Shown here: piece after piece, positions 36,450-45,909 of the stretch
Layout of the letters: each line of letters starts with the position of its first letter
How positions within the stretch are numbered: position 1 is the first letter of the stretch
Source of the DNA: JAKAWM01 sp049966695
GTDB taxonomy: Bacteria > Actinomycetota > Acidimicrobiia > Acidimicrobiales > Palsa-688
Assembly (NCBI GenBank): GCA_049966695.1
Contig: JBMFUG010000002.1
Coordinates: 1 to 64,000 of the forward strand
Length of the DNA stretch: 64,000 bases
Direction: 5' to 3'
The notes under the pieces: generated by a model
Databases searched by the model: none
Seen by the model: only the letters and a program-made list of their open reading frames with translations
Told to the model about the DNA's origin: nothing
Translations under genes and position numbers: made by a program

Positions 36450-37955
36450 ATGCCGCCGACATTTGTGAACGTAGCGATGGTACCGAGCGACATGGCCGCC
36501 GTGGCTGTACCTGTGGGCCGGGACTTGGACATAGTGGCCGCCTTGCGACAGCTTCCCGGTGGGCCTAAAGGGCTGGCGGAAGAGGCCGAACGTGCTGGTG
36601 CCAGGCAGTTTTTGTCGTCGACCGGCTTTCGGGGCGAGGCGGGCGAGGCTAGGTCGTTGCTCTTGGGGGGCCATCACGTGGTCGCCGTGGGCGTAAGCCC
36701 TGAGGCTGACCTGCAAGCGTCGCCGTCCCCCACCGGCTTACGACCAGGTCGCGATGAGCTGCGCCGCGCAGGGGCGGCCTTGGCACGGGCTGCCTTTCGG
36801 CTTAGCTCTGTGGCTACCACTCTGCACACGGCTGGAGAGCCGACAGGCGCGTCGGCCCAGGCGGTAGTTGAGGGGATCGTCCTCGCTGGGTACCGTTACC
36901 GCCCCACTACAGCTGACAGAGAGCCTCTCCTCGGCAAGGTCGCGCTAGTTGGCCCCGAAGAGGTCGCTAAGGCCGGTGCCTATAAGGGCCAAGTGACGGC
37001 TGAGGCAACTTTGGTCGCTAGAAGGTGGGCTGACGAACCTGCCGGGCAACTGGCACCACGTGCTCTTGCCGCCGCTTTCGCGGAAGCCGGCACGTCCGCG
37101 GGCCTGGAGGTCGATGTATGGGACGAAGAGCGGATAGCCGATGAGCGGCTTGGCTGTTTGGCTAGCGTGGCAGCGGGCTCAGCCGAGCCACCTCGTCTGG
37201 TGAGGCTCACGTACGACCCTCCGGGGGCTAGGGCACGGTTAGCACTGGTCGGCAAGGGCATCACCTTCGACTCTGGCGGGCTGTCCCTCAAGCCACCTGA
37301 GGCGATGGAGACAATGAAGGGGGACATGGGCGGGGCGGCGGCCGTCATGGCCGCTGTCACAGCCTTGCCCAAACTGGGCCCGCCCGTGCGCGTGGACGCG
37401 TGGGCAGCGATTGCCGAGAACATGCCCGGAGGGCGAGCGACGCGGCCCGGAGACGTGGTCGTGGCCCGGGACGGGACGACGGTGGAAATAGTCAACACAG
37501 ACGCCGAGGGCCGGCTTGTGCTGGCTGACGCCTTGTCGGTTGCGTGCGAACTAGGGCCGGACGCGGTCGTGGACGTTGCCACGTTGACGGGAGGCCAGGG
37601 GGTGGCCCTCGGCCGTGAGCTGGCAGCGCTGCTCGGCACCGACGACTTAGTTGAGCGGGTCTTGGCTGCTGGTGCCGCTGCGGGGGAGCCAGCGTGGCGC
37701 TTGCCGCTCTGGCCCAGGTACAAGGCGCGGCTCGCGTCTGAGGTGGCCGACGTCCGCAACGTTGCCCGCGACAGGATGGCTTCCACGATCATGGGAGCCT
37801 TGTTCCTTCAGAGGTTCGTGAAAGACGTCCCTTGGGCTCACCTGGACATCGCTGCTCCCAGCCACTCCGAGCACGACGAGGGATGGCTGAGCAAAGGTAA
37901 CACAGGCTGGGGTGCCCGCACTTTGTTGGAGCTCGTCTCTTCTTGGGTGGTGTAA
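36450..37955 (+). CDS. pepA: Leucyl aminopeptidase (M17)
   Basis: A 501-residue cytosolic aminopeptidase with two metal ions. The C-terminal catalytic domain shows VGKGITFDSGGLSLKP (Lys and Asp ligands), KGDMGGAAAV, the family signature NTDAEGRLVLADAL (near residue 350), and a TLTGGQGVALG block. The first ~160 residues are the variable N-terminal domain. Supports peptide turnover. It starts at ATG 36450 and appears monocistronic. Confidence 0.95.
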   Translation: MPPTFVNVAMVPSDMAAVAVPVGRDLDIVAALRQLPGGPKGLAEEAERAGARQFLSSTGFRGEAGEARSLLLGGHHVVAVGVSPEADLQASPSPTGLRPGRDELRRAGAALARAAFRLSSVATTLHTAGEPTGASAQAVVEGIVLAGYRYRPTTADREPLLGKVALVGPEEVAKAGAYKGQVTAEATLVARRWADEPAGQLAPRALAAAFAEAGTSAGLEVDVWDEERIADERLGCLASVAAGSAEPPRLVRLTYDPPGARARLALVGKGITFDSGGLSLKPPEAMETMKGDMGGAAAVMAAVTALPKLGPPVRVDAWAAIAENMPGGRATRPGDVVVARDGTTVEIVNTDAEGRLVLADALSVACELGPDAVVDVATLTGGQGVALGRELAALLGTDDLVERVLAAGAAAGEPAWRLPLWPRYKARLASEVADVRNVARDRMASTIMGALFLQRFVKDVPWAHLDIAAPSHSEHDEGWLSKGNTGWGARTLLELVSSWVV

Positions 37956-38055
37956 GCAGAGTTTTGGGTGGGGTGACCAGAGCTCCCCTAGGTCGACCTT
38001 CAGCTGTGCCCTGCACGGCATTTCCTGCTCGCACGGGCTGTGAGGGCACTTCTGC

Positions 38056-38982
38056 TTGAAGCCAGACAGGTGCGGTCGAGTAGGGTCGTGCTTGTTGCCT
38101 ACGAAAGAGCATGAAGCAGAAGTTGTCCTCGACGTGCATGCCGAGCTAGGGGAGGGTCCCGTCTGGGACGAGCGCCGGGGACAGCTCTTTTTCGTGGACA
38201 TCATGGGCCATCGGGTGCACAGCTTCTGTCCTGTCACCAAAGAGCACCGAAGTTTCGATGTCGGCCGTCCCATTGGTTGCGTAGTGCTGCGCGATGACGG
38301 TGGCCTGCTCATGGCGGCTCACGACAGCTTTTTCTTGGCCGATGCCGACGGGAGCGCCCTTTTGCGATTTGCTTCGCCGGGATTTGACGGCCGCGTCGTG
38401 AGGTTCAACGACGGAAAGGTTTGCCCGCGTGGCCGTCTGTTGGCTGGGACGATGGACTGGGCCCAGGAGCGACCCCTGGGCTGCTTGTACATGCTGGACG
38501 CAAACAGGCAGATCTCGGTGCTCCTCGAAAAGGTCACCATTTCCAATGGGCTCGCTTGGAGCGAAGACGGGGAGACCCTCTACTACATCGACACGCCAAC
38601 TGAGCGGGTGGACGCTTTCGATTACGACCTCGAGACGGGGTACATCGCGAACCGGCGGACGGTCGTCGAGCTCCCGGGCACCTCGCCAGATGGGATGACC
38701 ATAGACGTCGAGGGTTGCCTCTGGGTTGCTTGTTGGGGTGGTCACCGGGTGCAACGCGTCGACCCTGCGACTGGACGGGTGCTGGAGGTGGTCCGCGTAC
38801 CGGCTGCTCAGGTCTCAAGCGTGGCTTTTGGCGGTGCTGACCTGGACGAGCTGTACATAACTACTGCCCGGGACGGTTTGACCGAGGGCCAGTTGGCAGC
38901 CGACCCTCACGCCGGGGACCTTTTCGTGGCTCGTCCAGGAGTTGCTGGCCGGCCTGCGTACCGCTTCGGGTTACAAGGATAG
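38056..38982 (+). CDS. SMP-30/gluconolactonase-family sugar lactonase
   Basis: A six-bladed beta-propeller lactonase of about 300 residues. The metal ligands are recognisable: Glu in AELGEGPVWDE (near residue 30), Asn in TISNGLAWSEDGETLYYIDT (near 158) and Asp in TSPDGMTIDVEG (near 210). Homologues hydrolyse aldonolactones or act as regucalcin. It lies 29 bases before an IlvD/Edd-type dehydratase, so together they fit a pentonate route (for example L-arabinolactone to L-arabinonate to the 2-keto-3-deoxy acid). The start is uncertain among TTGs at 38056, 38092 and 38095. Confidence 0.87.
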   Translation: MKPDRCGRVGSCLLPTKEHEAEVVLDVHAELGEGPVWDERRGQLFFVDIMGHRVHSFCPVTKEHRSFDVGRPIGCVVLRDDGGLLMAAHDSFFLADADGSALLRFASPGFDGRVVRFNDGKVCPRGRLLAGTMDWAQERPLGCLYMLDANRQISVLLEKVTISNGLAWSEDGETLYYIDTPTERVDAFDYDLETGYIANRRTVVELPGTSPDGMTIDVEGCLWVACWGGHRVQRVDPATGRVLEVVRVPAAQVSSVAFGGADLDELYITTARDGLTEGQLAADPHAGDLFVARPGVAGRPAYRFGLQG

Positions 38983-39011
38983 ATGGCACTTAGGGGGAGG
39001 TGCGGCCAGAC

Positions 39012-40775
39012 ATGACGGCGGTCCCTGCAGGTCAGCCAGCCAACGAGAAGTTGCTGGCAGCCAGGCGCAGCCAGGCATGGTTCGCGTCCAAGGGCCGGAG
39101 CGGGATGATCTACCGGTCATGGTTGCGCAACCAGGGCTACGGGCCAAAAGTGTTCGACGGGCGCCCAGTTATCGGGGTTGCCACCACGTGGTCGGAGCTG
39201 GCACCATGCAACGCCCATCTTCACCGGGTCGCTGAGGCCGTGAAGCGAGGGGTGTGGCAGGCCGGCGGGTTCCCGCTCGAGTTCCCGGTGCTGGCGACAG
39301 GGGAAACCCTAATGCGGCCAACGGCGATGCTCTACCGCAATTTGTTGGCCATGGAGGCCGAAGAACTCATCCGTGCCAACCCACTTGACGGGGTCGTGCT
39401 GCTGTCAGGTTGTGACAAGACCACGCCAGGTCTCCTTATGGCCGCAGCCAGTGTCGACCTGCCGGCCATTATGGTCACGGGCGGGCCGATGCTGAACGGC
39501 AAGTTCCAGGGGAGGGACATCGGTTCTGGCACGCACGTGTGGATGTTCGAGGCAGAACTGAAGGCGGGCCGGATGACGGAGGAGCAACTGTCCGAGGCCG
39601 AAGGGTGCATGTCACGTTCGGACGGCCATTGCATGACCATGGGCACCGCTTCGACGATGGCGTGCATGGCTGAGGCGCTCGGCATGCAGCTGCCTGGTTC
39701 CGCCACCTGGCCGGCGGTGGACGCTCGCCGTTATGAAGTCGCCCAAGAAGCAGGTAGCCGGATCGTGGCCATGGTCGAGGAGGACCTGCGGCCGTCGCAA
39801 ATAATGCAACGTCCTGCCTTTGAGAACGCTGTCCGTGTGAACGCGGCTATCGGAGGTTCGACCAATGCCATTATCCACCTCGTTGCACTGGCAGGGCGGT
39901 TGGGGATCCAGCTCCCCTTAGACGACTTCGACAACTTGGCGCGTCCTGTGCCCACGCTCGTCGACCTGCTGCCTTCAGGGCACCACTTGATGGAGGACTT
40001 TTGCTACGCGGGTGGGCTGCCTGTGGTGCTGCGGGATCTGGACGAAGCGGGCTTGCTGAACGGGGACCAGGTGACGGTCACTGGCAAGAGCATCGGTGAG
40101 AACGTCAGGTCGGCGCAGTGCTGGGACCGCGATGTGGTACGCACCATGGGCAACCCGTTCCTGCCTCCTGGCACTGGGACTGCTGTCCTGCACGGCAACC
40201 TGTGCCCATCGGGGGCCGTGGTCAAGCAGTCGGCGGCGTCGCCAGAGCTTATGAGGCACCGAGGGCGAGCAGTGGTGTTCGATTCGCCGGAGGACTATTA
40301 CGCTGTCAGCGACGACGACGACGTGGACATCGAGCCGGACGACGTGATAGTGGTCCGTTACGCTGGCCCTAAAGGGTACCCGGGGATGCCAGAGGTCTCG
40401 AACGTGGCCCTGCCGGCCAAGCTTTTGCGGCGTGGCGTCAGGGACATGGTGCGGATATGTGACGGGCGGATGAGCGGTACAGGTTTTGGGACAGTTGTGC
40501 TACATGTGTCGCCGGAGGCTGCCGTGGGAGGTCCCTTGGCCTTGGTGCGCACCGGTGACTTCATAGAGCTGGACGTGCCTAGGCGGTCGCTGCACTTGGA
40601 GGTGAGCGACGATGAGCTGAATAGGCGCCGAGCTGCCTGGTCGCCTCAGGTACCCAAGGCGTCATCTGGGTATACCTGGCTGTACGTGGAGCACGTCTTA
40701 CAAGCCGACCAAGGTGCGGACTTTGATTTTCTCCGCGGTGCCCGGGGCCACGAGGTCCCGCGAGACTCGCATTAG
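39012..40775 (+). CDS. IlvD/Edd-family sugar-acid dehydratase
   Basis: A 587-residue iron-sulfur dehydratase. Cysteines expected to bind the cluster are in ELAPCNAHL (near residue 68), LLSGCDKTTPG (near 135) and SDGHCMTMGTASTM (near 205). IYRSWLRNQGY and LEFPVLATGETLMRPTAMLYRN resemble pentonate dehydratases such as L-arabinonate dehydratase more than the biosynthetic dihydroxyacid dehydratase. The lactonase gene immediately upstream supports a sugar-acid role. ATG 39012 has GGGGAGG 11 bases upstream; GTG 39000 is an alternative. The downstream aldolase or dehydrogenase step is not adjacent. Confidence 0.85.
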   Translation: MTAVPAGQPANEKLLAARRSQAWFASKGRSGMIYRSWLRNQGYGPKVFDGRPVIGVATTWSELAPCNAHLHRVAEAVKRGVWQAGGFPLEFPVLATGETLMRPTAMLYRNLLAMEAEELIRANPLDGVVLLSGCDKTTPGLLMAAASVDLPAIMVTGGPMLNGKFQGRDIGSGTHVWMFEAELKAGRMTEEQLSEAEGCMSRSDGHCMTMGTASTMACMAEALGMQLPGSATWPAVDARRYEVAQEAGSRIVAMVEEDLRPSQIMQRPAFENAVRVNAAIGGSTNAIIHLVALAGRLGIQLPLDDFDNLARPVPTLVDLLPSGHHLMEDFCYAGGLPVVLRDLDEAGLLNGDQVTVTGKSIGENVRSAQCWDRDVVRTMGNPFLPPGTGTAVLHGNLCPSGAVVKQSAASPELMRHRGRAVVFDSPEDYYAVSDDDDVDIEPDDVIVVRYAGPKGYPGMPEVSNVALPAKLLRRGVRDMVRICDGRMSGTGFGTVVLHVSPEAAVGGPLALVRTGDFIELDVPRRSLHLEVSDDELNRRRAAWSPQVPKASSGYTWLYVEHVLQADQGADFDFLRGARGHEVPRDSH

Positions 40776-40786
40776 CCGAGAGCGCG

Positions 40787-41629
40787 TTAGCGGCCCGGCC
40801 GAGCTGGTAGTCCTTGTCGGCGTCCAGGGTCGGTTGGTTTCGGCTTTGTAGCGACCGCCACACCGGCCTCCGCGATGAGCGCTCTCGCGGAAACGTCCAC
40901 GAAACCCGCTTCGCGCAAGTACCGCTCCCACGTGGGCAGTTCGGCGGGGTGTTCACCGATGCGAAGGCCAAAGCGCACCAAGTTCTTGGCCACCCTCCAC
41001 AACCCACCAGGGCCGCGGCGTGCCAGCAAGGCTGCCTTTGAACCTATGATCCCCCAGTCTCTGGCGGTCCGGCCTCGCCCGAACATCATGTCCCCCACGA
41101 CGAAACGGCCACCCGGTCGCAGCCAGCGGGCCACTGAGCGCACGAGGACTTCCTTCTCGTTGTTGCGCAGGTGGTGAAGCGCATAGTTGGAAACGACGAG
41201 GTCAACGCTGGCCTCGGGTAGGTCGAAGCCCTGAACCGCCCCGACGACGCAACTAATGCAGTCGAGGCCAGCCCGAGCTGCTTTTTCGCGCAAGCGGGCA
41301 ATCATGACGGGGCTGATGTCGACGGCGATGACCTGCACGCCCATGCGCGCCAGCTCCAGGGCCAAGCTACCAGTCCCGCACCCGAGGTCAACGGCCGTCA
41401 TCCCCGGCCGGGCGTCTGCGGCCGCGAGCACTGCGCTTACCACGCGTCCAAGCAAGGGTGAGGCGTCGCTGTCCCAAGACGATGCTTTCCTGTCCCACTG
41501 GTGCCGCAGAAGGCGATGACCAAGACGTCGCCGGCGCAGCACCGATATCCCAGCGTTAGCGGGGACGGGCCGAGACAAGGCGGAGCTTGGGGCTACTCCA
41601 ACGTCGTCTGATCTGGTGACGCTGCTCAC
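40787..41629 (-). CDS. Class I SAM-dependent methyltransferase
   Basis: A 280-residue protein with motif I VDLGCGTGSLALELA (near residue 79), motif II VIAVDISPVMIARLREKA, VDLVVSNYALHHLRN (near 147) and LRPGGRFVVGDMMFG (near 178). This is the UbiE/Coq5-like small-molecule arrangement, but the substrate is unknown. GTG at 41629 follows an AT-rich patch and might be leaderless. Convergent with the dehydratase gene. Confidence 0.88.
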   Translation of the reverse strand: MSSVTRSDDVGVAPSSALSRPVPANAGISVLRRRRLGHRLLRHQWDRKASSWDSDASPLLGRVVSAVLAAADARPGMTAVDLGCGTGSLALELARMGVQVIAVDISPVMIARLREKAARAGLDCISCVVGAVQGFDLPEASVDLVVSNYALHHLRNNEKEVLVRSVARWLRPGGRFVVGDMMFGRGRTARDWGIIGSKAALLARRGPGGLWRVAKNLVRFGLRIGEHPAELPTWERYLREAGFVDVSARALIAEAGVAVATKPKPTDPGRRQGLPARPGR

Positions 41630-41769
41630 TATTTGACATTATCGAGCATCATGCCTTACGGCAGCGTGAAGTCGGCGGCAGCGGTGCTGGGAACAGCGGC
41701 GCCAGGCCCGGTTCGCTGGTGGGAAGCCTGAGGCTGCTAAGCGTTTGTCGTGTGGGACCGGCCACTTCG

Positions 41770-42306
41770 TCACAGCGGCTTGGAGAGGACGACAAACTCG
41801 AGGTCAGGCCTTCTAGGGATACCGAAGCGCTCGTCACCATATGGAAAAGGTCTCCGCTCTCCAGTGCGGCGGAAACCGCGCCGCTCGTACCACGCTATGA
41901 GGTCGTCACGCTGGGCTATCACCATCATCGTCATCGTCGTGGCACCCCAGTTTTCGCGGGCTAAGCGCTCTGCTTCGGCCAGGATCGCTTTGCCCCAGCC
42001 TCTTTGTTGCCGGTCCGGTCTCACACAGAACATCCCGAAGTGCGACAGTCCCTCGCCTTGAGCTTCGAGGTGGCAACAGCCGACTAGCTGGCCTTCATCT
42101 TCAGCCACGAGCACAAGACTGTCCTGCATGGTCAGTGCTGCTAAGACCGCCTCAGGGTCGGTGCGTTGGCCGTCCAGCAGGTCGGCCTCAGTGGTCCAGC
42201 CTCGGCGGCTTTGCTCTCCGCGGTAGGCAGACTGGACCAGCTCCACCAGTGCGCCTACGTCGGTAGCGGCGGCAAAGCGGAAAGGTTGGCCCACGACCAC
42301 TACCAT
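41770..42306 (-). CDS. GNAT-family N-acetyltransferase
   Basis: A 178-residue acetyltransferase. The acetyl-CoA-binding motif is in FCVRPDRQQRGWGKAILAEAERLA (R-x-x-G-x-G/A type; near residue 98). The C-terminal strand-helix has LIAWYERRGFRRTGERRPFP. The mid-region ATTMTMMVIAQRDD is the usual beta5. Substrate unknown. ATG at 42306. Confidence 0.9.
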   Translation of the reverse strand: MVVVVGQPFRFAAATDVGALVELVQSAYRGEQSRRGWTTEADLLDGQRTDPEAVLAALTMQDSLVLVAEDEGQLVGCCHLEAQGEGLSHFGMFCVRPDRQQRGWGKAILAEAERLARENWGATTMTMMVIAQRDDLIAWYERRGFRRTGERRPFPYGDERFGIPRRPDLEFVVLSKPL

Positions 42307-42324
42307 AAGCTGTTGTGAGACTAC

Positions 42325-42915
42325 CTAACGGTAGGTGAAGGTCACCGGGTTTGACGTCCCCGACTGGGTCTCGATGCTGACCGGGACGCTACGTAAGCTA
42401 CCAGGCAGGCGCTGAGAAGGGACCTGCACGTGGCAGGTTGTCTCGCTCGGGCACGCCACCGGTGCGAGGGCAGGGCCAAAAGTTACGCTTATGTGCCCGT
42501 TGGCGCTGAACAAACCTCTTCCAGTGAGGGTCACTTCTTGGCCCGGTAAGCCTTGTGCCGGCGAGATGCTGACCAGGACGGGGGCTTTGGCAGACGACGG
42601 CCGAGACGGGACAGTGGTGGGAGCCCTCGTCGGCCTGTTGGCCTTAGGGGTGGGGCTTGTCGGGGCAATCGTGCTTGTTGCAGAGCTTGTCGGGGCGCTT
42701 GAGCTCGGTGCAGAGCTTGTCGCCCGAGAGGTTGGCGTCGGCGCAGTAGGTCGGCTTGTGTTAGACGTGGCCGATATGACTGTTGGCTGTGCAGTCGGGC
42801 GGGCCTTGTTGCCGGGCCGTGCCACTGCGACAATGAGCACCACTGCGGCCACGATGTCGACGATGGCGGCCCCGACCACTGCTTTGACCAACCGGCTGTT
42901 TGTTGAGGCTGTCAT
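42325..42915 (-). CDS. Membrane-anchored protein with IPT/TIG domain
   Basis: A 196-residue protein with one N-terminal membrane helix (residues ~8-32, VGAAIVDIVAAVVLIVAVA), a ~75-residue Ser/Thr/Pro/Ala-rich linker with repeated TSS/APTSS phrases, and a C-terminal IPT/TIG immunoglobulin-like domain (VLVSISPAQGLPGQEVTLTG to NPVTFTYR). It likely displays the domain outside the membrane. ATG 42915 chosen because it begins at the helix; a longer frame to 43032 has no supporting features. Function unknown. Confidence 0.82.
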   Translation of the reverse strand: MTASTNSRLVKAVVGAAIVDIVAAVVLIVAVARPGNKARPTAQPTVISATSNTSRPTAPTPTSRATSSAPSSSAPTSSATSTIAPTSPTPKANRPTRAPTTVPSRPSSAKAPVLVSISPAQGLPGQEVTLTGRGLFSANGHISVTFGPALAPVACPSETTCHVQVPSQRLPGSLRSVPVSIETQSGTSNPVTFTYR

Positions 42916-43091
42916 GTTCCTGCCTTTCCTGCTACGAGTTTTGCGCTGAGCCCACGTCCATGACCGGCAGGCGGCGCTGAGGCTGTTCGTGAGGTGGCTC
43001 AAGAAACAGCTTCGCGATCCGATGAAAAGCACAACAAGAATAAGTTCCCGCTTGGGCCGGAGCGTGGTCGCTCAGGCGGGTTTCGCAGCGT

Positions 43092-44309
43092 GTGGAAGGG
43101 CAGATGGGTCTGTTCATGGTCGGTCGCCAGCCGATCTTCGACGGGGCGCTTCATGTCCAGGGCTACGAGCTACTATTTCGGAGCCCGGAAGGCGACCGGC
43201 CAGACGCTACTGCCATGGCCGCCGATGTGCTGGTGCACGCTGGCCTAGACGTTGGGCTGAAAGGCTTGGTGGGTGACAAGTGCGCCTACTTGAGCTCTAC
43301 GCGCCCGTTCCTAGTTGGTGACCTCGACGTGCCATTTTCCCCTCGGCAGGTCGTCATAGAGGTCCCGGACGACGTGCCCAGGGACCCGGATGTCATAGCG
43401 GGTTGCCGTAGCCTCGTCGAGGCTGGGTACAGGCTTGCACTTGATGGCCACGCCTGGGGCCCAGAGGGGGACCAGCTGCTCGGTCTCTGCCAGGAGGTGA
43501 AGCTCGACGTACTAGCCTTGTCGCCCGAAGGGCTCGCAGAGGCCGTTGGGTGGTGCTCTACCTACGATGTCCGGCTTGCAGCCAAGAAAGTTGAAACCCT
43601 CGAGCAGCTACAGCAGTGCCGCCAGCTTGGTTTCAACTTGTACCAAGGCTACCTCTTGTCACGCCCAGAGCTGCTGCGAGGCAAGACGCTCTCGCCCTCG
43701 CAGCTCAGCTGCCTGCTGGCTCTTGAGAAGTTAGCAGACCCGCTGACTTCCTTCGGAGAGGTGGAGGACATTGTGCAGTCCGACGCTGCGCTGAGCTACC
43801 GGTTTTTGAAGGCTGCTGGCGAGGGCGCGGCGCACGGGCTTTTCCGCCGGGTCAGGTCAGTGCGTGACGCTTTGGTGTTGCTGGGCGAGCGACGCGTAAG
43901 GGCCTGGCTGAGCTTGATGTTGCTGTCTGGGAGCAGCCATGGCACTGACGAGCATTACCACATCGCTATGGCGCGCGCCCGGATGGCCGAGCTGGTGGCT
44001 CGTCAGATTTCGCCATTGCTCAGCGACTCTGCCTTTACGGTCGGGCTCGTGTCTGCGCTCGACCTGCTGCTCGAGGTACCGCTCCCGGTCGTCATCGACA
44101 GCTTGTCGCTTTCTGCCGAGGTCGAGGGTGCCCTGCTGCGCCGTTCAGGCGTGCTCGGCGGGGTGCTGGCCGACGTGCTCGCTTGGGAACTGGGTGGCCA
44201 GGCGCTCGAGACTGAGTCTGGGCTCGGCTTCGCTGACTTGGAAAGGTGTTACCTCCAGGCGCTCATCTGGTCCAACGACGTTTGTGGGGTCTTGCAGCTG
44301 GCAGCCTGA
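43092..44309 (+). CDS. Degenerate EAL plus HDOD domain signalling protein
   Basis: A 405-residue two-domain protein. The EAL-like domain (to ~residue 200) has GYELLFRSP where active phosphodiesterases have E-A-L-x-R. Its later metal positions are also changed (LDGHAWGP, AAKKVET), so c-di-GMP hydrolysis is unlikely. YQGYLLSRPELLRG matches the YuxH-type EAL-HDOD class. The HDOD domain (~205-400) shows SDAALSYRFLKAAG and RDALVLLGERRVRAW and lacks the HD phosphohydrolase pair. Probably a protein-protein signalling adaptor. GTG at 43092; ATG at 43104 is an alternative. Confidence 0.88.
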   Translation: MEGQMGLFMVGRQPIFDGALHVQGYELLFRSPEGDRPDATAMAADVLVHAGLDVGLKGLVGDKCAYLSSTRPFLVGDLDVPFSPRQVVIEVPDDVPRDPDVIAGCRSLVEAGYRLALDGHAWGPEGDQLLGLCQEVKLDVLALSPEGLAEAVGWCSTYDVRLAAKKVETLEQLQQCRQLGFNLYQGYLLSRPELLRGKTLSPSQLSCLLALEKLADPLTSFGEVEDIVQSDAALSYRFLKAAGEGAAHGLFRRVRSVRDALVLLGERRVRAWLSLMLLSGSSHGTDEHYHIAMARARMAELVARQISPLLSDSAFTVGLVSALDLLLEVPLPVVIDSLSLSAEVEGALLRRSGVLGGVLADVLAWELGGQALETESGLGFADLERCYLQALIWSNDVCGVLQLAA

Positions 44310-44345
44310 CCAGGGTGGGGGTGCCACGTCGAGTAGCTTGGCCAG

Positions 44346-45710
44346 GTGCACGAGGTGGAAATAAAGGATGACGCGGCACGCCGTCTTGCCCGCCGCGCTC
44401 TGAGGCCACATTGGGCCAGCCGCAACTTCCAGCTCATCTTCGTGGCGCGTGTCGCCATGAGCACGGGCCGGGCCTTGGCTGGCGTGGTGGTGCCGATCTA
44501 CCTCGCCCTGGAGGGCTTCAGCGCTTTCAAGCTGGCTGAGTACGTGCTGGTAGTGGCGCTGGCTTCGGCAGCGGTGTCTGCGCTTGTGGGGTTGTGGTCG
44601 GACCAGGTGGGCAGGAGGGTGTTCCTCGTCGTGGTGCCAGTGCTCACTGCGTTCGCTGGCGCTGGGTTCGCCTTTAGTGCCTCTACGCCAGTGCTCTTTC
44701 TGCTGGGCGCGCTGGGGAGCTTCGGGCGAGGATCTGGGGCGGGCGCAGGCGCCATTGGGCCATACCAACCGGCCGAGTCGGCGTTCGTGACCGAAGTCAT
44801 CGAACCACGGCACCGCAATTCAGCCTTCGGGCGGCTTTCGTTTGGTAGCGCGCTTGGCGCGACAGCGGGCGGGCTTCTTGCCTTATTGGCCCCGGCTGGC
44901 CATGTCCACGCTAGGTTGGCCACAGAGACCTACCGGCCGGCCTTCCTGGCAATAGCAGCGGCCTCGCTGCTGGCTGGCCTCTTGGCACTGGGCCTGGCCG
45001 AACCCCGACAGCACCGCAGGCGCGTCTTTGCGGGTCAGCCGCCCCGGCGTCGAAGGTCTCGGTCTCGCTTGCCTCAAAAGTCGCGCTGGCTTCTTTACCG
45101 CCTTTGGGTCACCAATACGGCCAATGGGCTGGCTGTGGGCATGTTCGGCCCTTTTGTCACGTACTGGTTCTTTCGCCGCTTCAATGCCGGCCCCGAGCGG
45201 GTCGGTGCCCTCTTTGCGGTCATCAACGTGGCGACGATGGCGTCAACTCTGTCTGCGGCAGGCCTGGCCCGGCGATGGGGGCTGGTGCGTACCGTGAGCG
45301 TGGTAAGGACGGCGCAAGCAGTCCTGCTCGTGCCCATGGCCCTTTCACCGAGTTTTTTGGTTGCCGGTGCCGTGTACCTCGTGAGGATGATGGTGCAGCG
45401 TGTCGGCTTGCCTCTGCGCCAGTCGTACGCCTTGGCCCTGGCTGACCCGTCTGAACGGGCATCGGTAGCGGCCCTCTCCAACCTGCCTAGCCAGTTGGCT
45501 ACGGCCGCCAGCCCCATGTTGGCCGGCTACCTGATGGAAGAGGTGAGCTTGTCCGTGCCCTTCGAGGTGGCGGCCGCCTTGCAGTTCGTGAACGCCAGCA
45601 CGTTTTACGCCTTCTTCCGGAACGCCCCGCCCGAAGAGGAGCTGGCTGGCTCGCAGGTTGTGGGGACGGACGTAAAAACAGCGCCTCAGGCTGAAGACGA
45701 GCTCCCGTAG
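44346..45710 (+). CDS. MFS transporter
   Basis: A 454-residue, 12-helix major facilitator. Helices 1-6 are followed by a basic, Arg-rich central cytoplasmic loop (near residues 225-245, QHRRRVFAGQPPRRRRSRSR), then helices 7-12. LVGLWSDQVGRRVFLV (near 80) is the MFS motif A between helices 2 and 3. AESAFVTEVIEPRHRNSAFG occurs on the helix 4-5 side. Substrate unknown; a drug or metabolite exporter is plausible. GTG at 44346. Confidence 0.9.
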   Translation: MHEVEIKDDAARRLARRALRPHWASRNFQLIFVARVAMSTGRALAGVVVPIYLALEGFSAFKLAEYVLVVALASAAVSALVGLWSDQVGRRVFLVVVPVLTAFAGAGFAFSASTPVLFLLGALGSFGRGSGAGAGAIGPYQPAESAFVTEVIEPRHRNSAFGRLSFGSALGATAGGLLALLAPAGHVHARLATETYRPAFLAIAAASLLAGLLALGLAEPRQHRRRVFAGQPPRRRRSRSRLPQKSRWLLYRLWVTNTANGLAVGMFGPFVTYWFFRRFNAGPERVGALFAVINVATMASTLSAAGLARRWGLVRTVSVVRTAQAVLLVPMALSPSFLVAGAVYLVRMMVQRVGLPLRQSYALALADPSERASVAALSNLPSQLATAASPMLAGYLMEEVSLSVPFEVAAALQFVNASTFYAFFRNAPPEEELAGSQVVGTDVKTAPQAEDELP

Positions 45711-45838
45711 CAAGAAAAGCCCTTCGTGCGGCAAAAGGCGGTCGTCTCGTTAGGGTCGGCTAGCACCTTTCTGCACGGCTCGCGGGTGGGCCTTATAAGA
45801 GCAGTGAGCCACGGCCAGGCGGCTGGGGGCGGGACGGC

Positions 45839-45875
45839 AGCGCCCCTATGCCCTGACTGGGGCGCTAGGGGCGCT
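45839..45875 (-). terminator. Strong inverted repeat after the sugar ABC operon
   Basis: AGCGCCCCTA (45839-45848) pairs perfectly with TAGGGGCGCT (45866-45875) around a 17-base loop. It lies 35 bases beyond the stop of the ABC substrate-binding gene on the minus strand and ~130 bases beyond the MFS gene on the plus strand. A short TTT follows on the plus side. It could terminate both. Confidence 0.5.
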
Positions 45876-45909
45876 TTGTCATCTCAGTTTGGGGGACGGT
45901 CTTTTATGC

